DNA from: Clostridia bacterium
Lineage (GTDB): Bacteria; Bacillota; Clostridia; Christensenellales; Aristaeellaceae
Assembly (NCBI GenBank): GCA_017549335.1
Contig: JAFYVB010000018.1
Span: forward strand, 1-64,000
DNA length: 64,000 bases
Direction: 5' to 3'
Part shown: positions 17,201 through 23,432 of the stretch, piece after piece
How the letters are laid out: every line of letters begins with the position of its first letter
Position numbering within the stretch: position 1 is the stretch's first letter
The notes under the pieces: model-generated
Database searches by the model: none
Told to the model about the DNA's origin: nothing
Seen by the model: only the letters and a program-made list of their open reading frames with translations
Position numbers and translations under genes: made by a program

Positions 17201-17647
17201 GACAGCGTCCTCGTCATCGGCTGCGCAGATATTTTCCATGGCCTCGCCCAAAGCCCGCTGAAAAAGCGGATCCAGCTGGGTATTTTCGCTGATACGCGCC
17301 GTGGGATCGATGTCCGCGGCCTGAAAATGCATGCGGATCACATTATGACAAAAAACGTGAAGGGTGGAGATCTCGGCGCGGCGGATATCAAGCAGCTGCT
17401 CGCGCAAATGGGGATTGCGGGGCGCTTCGGTGTCCAATGCCTTGGAAAGACGCTCTTTCAGCTCGGCAGCGGCGGCACGGGTGAAGGTAATGATCAGCAA
17501 TCGCGTGATCTTTCCGCCCTCGCGCAGCATTTTGAGCACATGTTCAATCAGAACAGCGGTTTTTCCGCTGCCCGCTGCTGCACTGATAAGCAATTCGGGA
17601 TTGCGCGCGTCGATGGCTTGCTGCTGATCCTGCGTCCACTGCGGCAT
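14219..17647 (-). CDS. addA: Helicase-exonuclease subunit AddA
   Basis: 1142 aa. An N-terminal UvrD/Rep-type helicase carries Walker A ISAAAGSGKT (residues 21-30), motif II IFVDEYQDVSAIQ, 'GDVKQSIYRFR' and late motifs 'TMHKSKGLEFSLV' and 'LLYVAMTRAQDRLIL'. A RecB-family nuclease domain at the C-terminus has DRGTAAHKALG and VLVDYKTD. With AddB it resects double-strand breaks for recombination. AddB normally lies immediately upstream; here there is only non-coding DNA, so addB must be elsewhere or absent. The start at 17647 (MPQWTQDQQQ) was preferred over 17680, because the longer frame just reads through a parS palindrome. Confidence 0.95.
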   Translation of the reverse strand: MPQWTQDQQQAIDARNPELLISAAAGSGKTAVLIEHVLKMLREGGKITRLLIITFTRAAAAELKERLSKALDTEAPRNPHLREQLLDIRRAEISTLHVFCHNVIRMHFQAADIDPTARISENTQLDPLFQRALGEAMENICAADDEDAVALCSQYQDADIVSMAEQLYHFLRAQQNPWEWLENHLQEDDAHVLQPFMLLLRKECLMRLEGAQQLCRQCEYILTLPGAPAHLDITVEADKMLVDMLTDQARKGTLLNQSMKFPTRARPPKNAEFDPQLLERYSQLRDSMKALVNEAVSMLPENIDEAREEILFTYPALRALARMVRDMHERFQQYKEEKNLLDYGDLEHFALKALADPSVRQQVAARYDAIFVDEYQDVSAIQEAIVRAIHTKENRLFMVGDVKQSIYRFRLADPTLFLSKYEQFEGEEQAVSRRILLSQNFRSRKNILDAVNCVFERAMRRGATEIEYDDKAKLYAGKQTTGDPAVQLHIISDQVEAIDEETDEDDRKGWMYEAQLAAQLIRQYVGTPISTKDGDRPLKYRDCVILLRNASGRAPLIAKILAHEGIPSFSDADGQYFDLPEVRDIMNILRVLDNPLQDIPLLAALRCPCFGFTNKRLAEIRLKDETRQKPFHEVFFALRDSESDVKKACETLDHWRFLSYHLTADALIWQILTESGLYALAGAQKEGSMRQANLRLLYERAQAEGARDSLHDFLCVSDVARHTGDATTARELGENDNVVRIMTMHKSKGLEFSLVIIMELGRNFRMPYDSELLRTDAQTGLALKRCDDVQRITGHTAAGRALACKKERELRSEEARLLYVAMTRAQDRLILLSSPRSLEKSRTIWNLPTGDYAAGCTKNMLDWIGQAVCEGLEIGHDTLFTARNGSEWDLRFHAPGDFRQSLPQSADFIQPDFKGDPHEDVRKRMERIPPKQHALKTSVTALLRGAVLMPDEEETPETKRLALKLNTLPPRFPEFMMEKKLSAADRGTAAHKALGALHLDEIRSTTGAKRIEAIKNQLLRMQESGELTPEEAEVIDISDILTFLTGDLGRRMLSSPRVEREWGFCLMYRGVLVQGVPDLCFMEDGKWVLVDYKTDRCEPEKLLTMYRDQILWYKKALWEITGIDVKEVWLYSLRNGVPVRVE

Positions 17648-17663
17648 AAGGAGCCTCTTTCCA

Positions 17664-17679
17664 TGTTTCACGTGAAACA
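17664..17679. other. parS: parS site 2
   Basis: A perfect TGTTTCACGTGAAACA in the addA 5' region. Confidence 0.93.
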
Positions 17680-17709
17680 ATTTCTTTTGCTGTATCTATT
17701 TTACCACAT

Positions 17710-17725
17710 TGTTTCACGTGAAACA
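17710..17725. other. parS: parS site 3
   Basis: A perfect TGTTTCACGTGAAACA, 30 bases from site 2. In total three sites fall within 3.7 kb, 2-6 kb from oriC. Confidence 0.93.
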
Positions 17726-17754
17726 ATGAAAAATACGAAAGACGAAGAGAGGAC

Positions 17755-17782
17755 GTTTCTCTTTTGAGCCAAAAGAGAAAGC
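17755..17782. repeat. Hairpin repeat, copy 2 (upstream of addA)
   Basis: GTTTCTCTTTTG / CAAAAGAGAAAG is a 12-bp stem with a 3-base loop, sister of the hairpin at 14160-14186. Confidence 0.7.
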
Positions 17783-17893
17783 TGGCCGTGCCCGCTCTCT
17801 GTGCCGATGAAGTTGTGTGCAGGCATTATCCGTCCCACGGGAACAGGCGTATGTGCAGGGGAAACGCCGCTGCGGCGTTATCTCCTCCCGCGG

Positions 17894-18036
17894 GCGATAC
17901 CACCTACCCCCACGGCAGGCCGATCACGCTTGCGTGATCGCGTCCGTGAAACGGACAAGAAAAAGAGAGGGAAGACCGCTGGATCAAGCTTGCTTGTATC
18001 CACGGGATTCGCTCTCTTTTTCGTATCGCCTGCCGT
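17894..18036. ncRNA. Candidate structured non-coding RNA between addA and the GlmU-like gene
   Basis: No plausible gene lies between 17680 and 18130, yet the sequence is densely self-complementary. ACGGCAGGC (17912-17920) pairs with GCCTGCCGT (18028-18036) and encloses three elements: an 8-9 bp hairpin (17921-17940), a 6-bp hairpin (17942-17956), and AAAAAGAGAG (17960-17969) paired with CTCTCTTTTT (18012-18021), which itself encloses a bulged hairpin (17981-18001). GCGATAC (17894-17900) can also pair with GTATCGC (18023-18029), competing with the outer helix. No clear promoter was seen, so transcription and strand are open. Folding was done by eye. Confidence 0.45.
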
Positions 18037-18077
18037 AACATTTACGCACACCCAAAGATTGGTTTTCGGGAGGGTTA

Positions 18078-18113
18078 TAGGGAGGGGCTTTTGACGCAAA
18101 AGCCGCCTCCCTA
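18078..18113. repeat. Long stem-loop before the GlmU-like stop codon
   Basis: TAGGGAGG plus GGCTTTTG pair with CAAAAGCC plus CCTCCCTA across a 3-base loop. No U-tract follows on either strand. It may act as a 3' stabilising or weak termination structure for the glm operon. Confidence 0.5.
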
Positions 18114-18129
18114 ACGTCCCTCTCCTCGT

Positions 18130-18789
18130 TTATCTCTTTTCCACGATCCGCTGCATATCCTTGACGATACTGTTCGCGCCGATCTCGCCGCGTACGGAGG
18201 TCAGCGGATAGACCTGGGTATTGCGGCCGATCACCGTACCGGGATTGAGTACGCTGCCGCAGCCGATCTCGGCATGATCGCCCAGCATGGCGCCCACTTT
18301 TTTCATGCCCGTTTCGGTGATTTCATCGCCGCATCGGAGCACAACGGGCTTTTTGTCGCCCTTTACATTGCTGGTCACCGCACCCGCGCCCATGTGCGCC
18401 TTGTAGCCCAGTATGCTGTCGCCCACATAATTGTAGTGGGGGCACTGGGCGCCGTCAAAGATCACCACGTTTTTCAGCTCGGTGGAATTGCCGATCACCG
18501 CATGTTTGCCCACGATGGCGTTGCCGCGGATGAAGGCGCAGTGACGGATCTCCGCTCCGTGATCAATGATCACGTTTTCGCCGATGAACGCCGTGGGCGC
18601 CACCGTCGCATCCCGGGCGATCCATACCGTGGGGCGCGGATTGATAAATTCCTCGCTGCTGAGCGTCGCGCCAAGGGTCAAAATATACGTCTTGATCCGG
18701 GGAAGCACCTCGTATCCGTAGTCCGCGCCCTCAAAAAGCGAGGACGCGCAGGTCTTGGTTAAATCGAATAAATTATCTATTCTCTGCAT
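18130..18789 (-). CDS. GlmU-like left-handed beta-helix acyltransferase
   Basis: 219 aa. After about 50 N-terminal residues the protein consists of hexapeptide repeats of the left-handed beta-helix type ('ATVAPTAFIGENVIIDHGAEI', 'AIVGKHAVIGNSTEL', 'GDHAEIGCGSVLNPGTVIG'), resembling the acetyltransferase half of GlmU and related UDP-GlcNAc pyrophosphorylase-like proteins. The nucleotidyltransferase domain is absent. It lies 12 bases behind glmM, which fits N-acetylation of glucosamine-1-phosphate on the route to UDP-GlcNAc. The alternative is another sugar O- or N-acyltransferase. The ATG at 18789 follows AAGGTGG. Confidence 0.8.
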   Translation of the reverse strand: MQRIDNLFDLTKTCASSLFEGADYGYEVLPRIKTYILTLGATLSSEEFINPRPTVWIARDATVAPTAFIGENVIIDHGAEIRHCAFIRGNAIVGKHAVIGNSTELKNVVIFDGAQCPHYNYVGDSILGYKAHMGAGAVTSNVKGDKKPVVLRCGDEITETGMKKVGAMLGDHAEIGCGSVLNPGTVIGRNTQVYPLTSVRGEIGANSIVKDMQRIVEKR

Positions 18790-18801
18790 AATTATACCAC
18801 C

Positions 18802-20145
18802 TTATACCGCAAGCCCGCTGTCGCGGAGGGCGTTTACAATGCTGTCTGCCGCCTGATGCGCCGCCTCGAGGGTGCGGGCTTCCGCCATGACGCGCAGCAC
18901 AGGCTCGGTGCCGCTTTTGCGCAAAAGAACGCGGCCTTCCTTGCCCAGCTTTTCCTCTGCAGCGCGCACGGCATCCTGCACAGCTTTGTGATCGAGCGCC
19001 GCCTGTTTATCCGTCACTTGCACATTTTTCAGCACCTGCGGGTACTTTTCATAGTCTTCCAGCAGCTCAGACAGGGATTTTTTCTGCGCCAGCATGGCCT
19101 GCATCACCTTCAGCGCCGTCAAAAGCCCATCCCCGGTGGTGGCGTACTTGCCAAAGATAATATGCCCCGACTGCTCGCCGCCCAGCACATAGCCCTTTTC
19201 CTGCATCCGCTCGTAAACAAAACGATCGCCCACGTCGGTCTGTTCGCAGGGAATGTGCAGCCGCTCCATGGCGCGGAACAGCCCCAGATTGGACATGATC
19301 GTCGCCACCACGCCGCTGCTGCCCAGCGTGCCGCGTTCCTGCATATATTTTGCATAAAGATAAATGATCATATCGCCGTCCACCACGTTGCCGTTGTTAT
19401 CCACACACAGACAGCGGTCGACATCGCCGTCAAAGGCAAAGCCCACGTCCAGCTGAAAATCGGTGACGTGCTTCTGCAGCGTTTCCAAATGCGTGGAGCC
19501 CACGCCCAGATTGATGTTTTCGCCGTTGGGGTATTGTCCGATGGCATACACCTCGGCGCCCAGCGCCTTGAAGATGTTGGCGCCCAGCTGCCAGGCACTG
19601 CCGTTGGCGCAGTCAAGGCCTACGCGCATGCCGCGGAAGGAGTGCTGGGCCAGGGAGATCAGATACCCCATGTAGCGGTTGCGGCCGGCGGCGTGATCGA
19701 TGACACGGCCGATCTGCGCCCGGGTGGCCAGCGGCGGCTCCTCGCGGCTGTCGAGGAAGGCTTCGCAGGCGGCGATCACCTCTTCCTCCATCTTTTCGCC
19801 GCTGCGGTTGATCAATTTCAGGCCGTTATCCCAGTACGGGTTGTGGCTGGCGCTGATCATCACCCCGCAGTCAAACCCCTCCGATCGGGTGATGTGCGCC
19901 ACCGAGGCGGTGGTGGTCACGTGCAGCAGGTACGCATCTGCGCCCGAGCAGGTAAGGCCTGCGCACAGCGCATCCTCCAGCATATACCCCGAAGCGCGGG
20001 TATCCTTGCCAATAACGACGCGGCAGCGCTCGTTCTCCTTGTGGAAGTAGCAGCCCAGAAAACGGCCCAGCCGGAAGGCATGCACGGCGGTCAGATCCAC
20101 ATTGGCCTCGCCGCGGAAGCCGTCGGTACCGAAATATTTGCCCAT
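18802..20145 (-). CDS. glmM: Phosphoglucosamine mutase
   Basis: 447 aa. It interconverts glucosamine-6-phosphate and glucosamine-1-phosphate for peptidoglycan precursors. The motifs appear in order: N-terminal GKYFGTDGFRG, phosphoserine loop MISASHNPYWDNG near residue 100, Mg2+ loop FDGDVDR, sugar-binding GEQSGHI, and C-terminal phosphate loop RKSGTEPVLRVM. I chose the ATG at 20145 because GGAGGG lies eight bases upstream and the protein then begins as the family does. It sits between nagB upstream and a GlmU-like acyltransferase downstream, an amino-sugar cluster. Confidence 0.95.
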   Translation of the reverse strand: MGKYFGTDGFRGEANVDLTAVHAFRLGRFLGCYFHKENERCRVVIGKDTRASGYMLEDALCAGLTCSGADAYLLHVTTTASVAHITRSEGFDCGVMISASHNPYWDNGLKLINRSGEKMEEEVIAACEAFLDSREEPPLATRAQIGRVIDHAAGRNRYMGYLISLAQHSFRGMRVGLDCANGSAWQLGANIFKALGAEVYAIGQYPNGENINLGVGSTHLETLQKHVTDFQLDVGFAFDGDVDRCLCVDNNGNVVDGDMIIYLYAKYMQERGTLGSSGVVATIMSNLGLFRAMERLHIPCEQTDVGDRFVYERMQEKGYVLGGEQSGHIIFGKYATTGDGLLTALKVMQAMLAQKKSLSELLEDYEKYPQVLKNVQVTDKQAALDHKAVQDAVRAAEEKLGKEGRVLLRKSGTEPVLRVMAEARTLEAAHQAADSIVNALRDSGLAV

Positions 20146-20169
20146 AAAAAGGCCCTCCATAAATAGATT

Positions 20170-20203
20170 TTAAAAATTAAAAGAGGCGCAGTATTCTGCG
20201 CCT
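20170..20203 (-). terminator. Terminator behind nagB
   Basis: AGGCGCAG / CTGCGCCT (20184-20191, 20196-20203) followed on the - strand by a U-rich stretch. It separates nagB from glmM; partial read-through is possible. Confidence 0.75.
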
Positions 20204-20276
20204 TATCCTTGGGGGATAGAGCTGTGCAGCATACCGCACCTCTTATACAGGTACGTTTGTAACCTTCGTCGATCCA

Positions 20277-20996
20277 TTACAGCTGGCTGGCGGCCTCGGC
20301 ATCCATGTAAATGGTGCAGTCGGGATGCAGCTGCAGGATGGAAGCGGGCACGTTCAGGTCGATCTTGCCCTTGATGGCCTTGGCCATGGCTTCGGCCTTG
20401 TTCTTGCCGTAGGCCATGAGGATGATCTTACGGGCGTTCATGATGGTTTTGATGCCCATGCAGACGGCCTCGGTGGGTACTTCGTCAATGGAAGCGAAGA
20501 AACGCTTGTTGGCTTCCAGGGTGGATTGGGTGAGCTTAACCACATGAGTCACGCTGTCCAGGGGAGTGCCGGGCTCGTTGAAGGCGATGTGGCCGTTGTT
20601 GCCAACGCCCAGCAGCTGCAGGTCAATGCCGCCGGCCTTTTCGATCTCTTTATCATACTCCGCGGCCTTTTCATCGGTCATATCGATGCCGCAGGGAACG
20701 TGGGTGTTATCCTTGTTGATATCCACATGGTTGAACAGCTTGTCATCCATGAAATAGCGGTAGCTCTGGGGATGCTCGCCGGTGAGGCCCACGTATTCGT
20801 CCAGATTATAGGAAGAAACCTGCTTGAAGGAGATCTCGCCCGCCTTGTTCAGGGCGATCAGTTCCTTGTACAGCTCTTCGGGAGTGGAGCCGGTGGCCAG
20901 ACCGAGGATGCAGTCGGGCTTCCGGTTCAGCAGTTCAGCATACTGCTTGGCAGCCAGCTTGGCGCAGTTTTCTTTGGTATCGATGATAATTTTCAT
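20277..20996 (-). CDS. nagB: Glucosamine-6-phosphate deaminase
   Basis: 239 aa. It converts glucosamine-6-phosphate to fructose-6-phosphate and ammonia. Family landmarks are GLATGSTPEELY, 'YNLDEYVGL' (catalytic Asp region), 'LLGVGNNGHIAFNEPG' with the catalytic Asp/His surroundings, and 'GIKTIMNARKIILMAYG'. I start it at 20996 (MKIIIDTKE) behind GAGGTG rather than at the in-frame ATG nine bases earlier. It has its own promoter. With glmM it sets the balance between amino-sugar catabolism and cell-wall synthesis. Confidence 0.96.
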   Translation of the reverse strand: MKIIIDTKENCAKLAAKQYAELLNRKPDCILGLATGSTPEELYKELIALNKAGEISFKQVSSYNLDEYVGLTGEHPQSYRYFMDDKLFNHVDINKDNTHVPCGIDMTDEKAAEYDKEIEKAGGIDLQLLGVGNNGHIAFNEPGTPLDSVTHVVKLTQSTLEANKRFFASIDEVPTEAVCMGIKTIMNARKIILMAYGKNKAEAMAKAIKGKIDLNVPASILQLHPDCTIYMDAEAASQL

Positions 20997-21042
20997 CCGA
21001 ATCACCTCATTTTATACATATGAAAGATAACAGCCGTTTATA

Positions 21043-21071
21043 ATAGTACCCGAAAGGGTAAAATTTGTCAA
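21043..21071 (-). promoter_or_regulatory. nagB promoter
   Basis: TTGACA (21066-21071), 17-bp spacer, TACTAT (21043-21048). The spacer holds a small ACCCTTTCGGGT palindrome. Confidence 0.8.
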
Positions 21072-21087
21072 GATTTACCGCTTTTTC

Positions 21088-22545
21088 TTATGCCCTGCGC
21101 TTGCTGAGGAGAATGACCGCCGCGCTCATCAGGCTGATTCCCGCAAGGAGAGCAAACAGCGCGACGTTCACAGGATCGCCGGTGACGGGGAGGTCGGGAG
21201 TAACTTCGGGAATAACCACCCAGAAATGAGCGAAGGATTTGTTTTTCAGCAGATGAGTGATATCCTTCCGGGCGGCATAAGGGCTGCCTTCCAGCGGAGC
21301 AACATTGGAAGCCTGATAATGAACAACTTCATCCGCATAAACGTAGTCGCAGTCGCCGATCTCGCTTTTGATCATGCCTACGGCAGGATCGACGATGATT
21401 TTACCGGTTATTTCGCTGCCGTCGCCTACGCCGAGGGCGTTAAAACCGGGGGCGCAAGCGAACAGTTCACCGCCGGTGATGGTGATGGTACCGCTCATGT
21501 CCTCCCATGCGCTGCCGATGCCAACGATCCTGTTGCCCTCCGACACCACTGCATAGACTTTGCCGCCGCTGACGGTGATCTTTCCGCTTGTACTGTTTAC
21601 ACCGCCGATCGCGGCGCAGTTATCAAAACCAAGGGCGATGACTTCGCCGCCTGCGATCAATATATTGCCGGCCATATTGTATCCGCCGATACCGGCAGAT
21701 ACATCAGCTCTGCTGTCTGCGGTAACTTTGCCGCCGTTGATCACAACGTGGCCTGTCAGATCACCGCTTGCACCGCCGCCGATGCCGGAGCCGTTGTCGT
21801 AAGTGCCTCCTTCGCCTTCCCAATGACCTGCGGATGCGCGGACGTTGCCGCCGTTGATCACAACGCGGCCTGTCAGATCACTGCCTGCACCGCCGCCGAT
21901 GCCTGCACCGTCCCAACCGCTTTTTATGTAGAGATTGCCGCCGTTGACAGTGACGCTGCCGTTCAGATCACCTCTTGCACCGCCGCCGATACCGGCTGCG
22001 CTGTTGCCGCCGTTGACGGTCAGGTTGCCGCCGTTGATGGTGACGGAGCCGACCATATGGGCTAATTCGCCGCTGCCGATGCCCGCGCCGTTGTAACTGG
22101 CAGCAATTTCAAGATTGCCGCCTTCGATGATAACAGAGCCCGTCATATCCGTGCAGTAACCGCTGCCGATGCCCGCGCCGCCCGAACGGCCGTAGGCGTA
22201 CAGGCTGCCGCAGTTATCATCGCATTCGTGGTTTGCATTGTCTGCCGATTCGCAGCGGATAACGATGGTCTGACCGTTGTTTTCGATGGCTGCACTCTCC
22301 GGTGCGGCGTACAGTATACTGTGCGTATTATTTTTCAAAATGATCGTCAGCTTCGTCGCGGGAGCTTTTATGCCGATGGCGGTTGTATCCAGATCATCGA
22401 TGAAAACGCCGTCCAGAATAACGGTATGCTCACCGGCAGTATTGACCGTGATGGGATCGCATACGCCGGTGTAGGTGGTTTCCGCAGCCATGGCGGCAGA
22501 TGTGATGCACAAAAGCGCAAGGGCGATGATCAGCAGTTTTTTCAT
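21088..22545 (-). CDS. Sortase-anchored beta-helix surface protein
   Basis: 485 aa. A signal peptide (residues 1-20) is followed by about 70 residues of strand-rich sequence, a CESADNANHECDDNCG segment, and then some nine repeats of roughly 27-30 residues built on 'GAGIGSG...(L/M)xGxVxINGGN', the pattern of a right-handed parallel beta-helix. The C-terminus is a classical cell-wall sorting signal: LPVTG, a hydrophobic stretch and KRRA. It is a homologue of the tandem proteins at 44543-47586, which carry VPATG instead. It is probably displayed on the wall; binding function unknown. The start at 22545 gives a clean signal peptide. Confidence 0.85.
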   Translation of the reverse strand: MKKLLIIALALLCITSAAMAAETTYTGVCDPITVNTAGEHTVILDGVFIDDLDTTAIGIKAPATKLTIILKNNTHSILYAAPESAAIENNGQTIVIRCESADNANHECDDNCGSLYAYGRSGGAGIGSGYCTDMTGSVIIEGGNLEIAASYNGAGIGSGELAHMVGSVTINGGNLTVNGGNSAAGIGGGARGDLNGSVTVNGGNLYIKSGWDGAGIGGGAGSDLTGRVVINGGNVRASAGHWEGEGGTYDNGSGIGGGASGDLTGHVVINGGKVTADSRADVSAGIGGYNMAGNILIAGGEVIALGFDNCAAIGGVNSTSGKITVSGGKVYAVVSEGNRIVGIGSAWEDMSGTITITGGELFACAPGFNALGVGDGSEITGKIIVDPAVGMIKSEIGDCDYVYADEVVHYQASNVAPLEGSPYAARKDITHLLKNKSFAHFWVVIPEVTPDLPVTGDPVNVALFALLAGISLMSAAVILLSKRRA

Positions 22546-22588
22546 GGGAGAACCTCGCTTTCGTATCGGACGAAAATAGCTTTCAAAT

Positions 22589-22617
22589 ATTTTACCGTAT
22601 TTTATCATTTTACACAA
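22589..22617 (-). promoter_or_regulatory. Promoter of the LPVTG surface protein
   Basis: TTGTGT (22612-22617), 17-bp spacer, TAAAAT (22589-22594). Confidence 0.55.
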
Positions 22618-22638
22618 GAAAAAACCGCCTTTCGGCGG
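22617..22638 (-). terminator. pth terminator
   Basis: CCGCC / GGCGG (22625-22629, 22634-22638) with a TTTC loop and a U-tract on the - strand. Confidence 0.8.
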
Positions 22639-22651
22639 GATTTTTATTGTA

Positions 22652-23233
22652 TCAGGGGTTTGCGGGCGGTGTTTTGCGGTTATAGAGATTCATGGCGTCG
22701 TTGATGCCGCGGCGGACAAAATGCTCGGCGGCGTCGGCGGCGCGGAGGAAGGCGTCGTCCATCAGCTTTACGTCATCGCCCTGATAGCGGGAGAGCACCC
22801 AATCCGCCAGATCCCACTGGGGAGGCCTGCCTCCCACGCCCACGCGGATGCGGGGGAAGCGGTCGGAGCCTGTTTTCAGCAGGATATCCCGCCAGCCGTT
22901 GTGGGTGCCTGCGCCGCCGAAGGCGCGCATACGGATCTGCCCCACGGGCAGGTCGATATCGTCGCTGATGATCAGCGTCTGCTCGGGAGTGACTTTGTAC
23001 CAGTGCATGGCGGCCTGCACGCAGTCGCCCGACAGATTCATATAGGTTTGGGGCTTGATCAGCGCCACGCGCTCGCTGCCGATCAGCCCTTCGCCGATGA
23101 GCCCGTGACAGCGGGCGCGGTCGATGGAGATATTGAAGCGGCGGGCGAGGATATCCACGGTATCAAAACCGGCGTTGTGGCGGGTGTGGGCGTAGCGGTC
23201 GCCGTAATTGCCAAGACCGATAATCAGGATCAT
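22652..23233 (-). CDS. pth: Peptidyl-tRNA hydrolase
   Basis: 193 aa. It releases peptides from drop-off peptidyl-tRNAs. Landmarks are the N-terminal GLGNYG (usually GLGNPG; the Pro is replaced by Tyr here), HTRHNAGF with the catalytic His, 'KPQTYMNLSG', 'ISDDIDLPVGQIRMR' with the catalytic Asp, and 'GGAGTHNGWRDI' (normally GSAGGHNGLKSI). The start at 23233 (MILIIGLGN) lies behind AAGGAA; longer frames lack a Shine-Dalgarno site. It is monocistronic with its own terminator. Confidence 0.94.
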   Translation of the reverse strand: MILIIGLGNYGDRYAHTRHNAGFDTVDILARRFNISIDRARCHGLIGEGLIGSERVALIKPQTYMNLSGDCVQAAMHWYKVTPEQTLIISDDIDLPVGQIRMRAFGGAGTHNGWRDILLKTGSDRFPRIRVGVGGRPPQWDLADWVLSRYQGDDVKLMDDAFLRAADAAEHFVRRGINDAMNLYNRKTPPANP

Positions 23234-23350
23234 AAGGTTTTCCTTCTTCATTAAAATTGATAAAACTGTCCCGTATATTGTACGCGAAGCGGGCGCTTTT
23301 TTCAAGTACGCAGCGGCGGAACAAGGGAAAATCTGTTACAATCGGCGGTG

Positions 23351-23377
23351 TTGATTTTTTCTTGATTCTACTATAAT
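23351..23377 (+). promoter_or_regulatory. Putative promoter of the L,D-transpeptidase
   Basis: TTGATT (23351-23356) and TATAAT (23372-23377) with a short 15-bp spacer. A second -10-like TAATAT overlaps it at 17 bp. Confidence 0.45.
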
Positions 23378-23432
23378 ATATAAAGAGAAATATGCATTTT
23401 TCGACACGGTTTTCCGTGTTACGGAGGATACG

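Noticed and set aside
17801..18094. Small + strand frames between addA and the GlmU-like gene
   Set aside because: No ribosome-binding sites, composition unlike neighbouring proteins, and the DNA is dominated by complementary segments that fold into helices.
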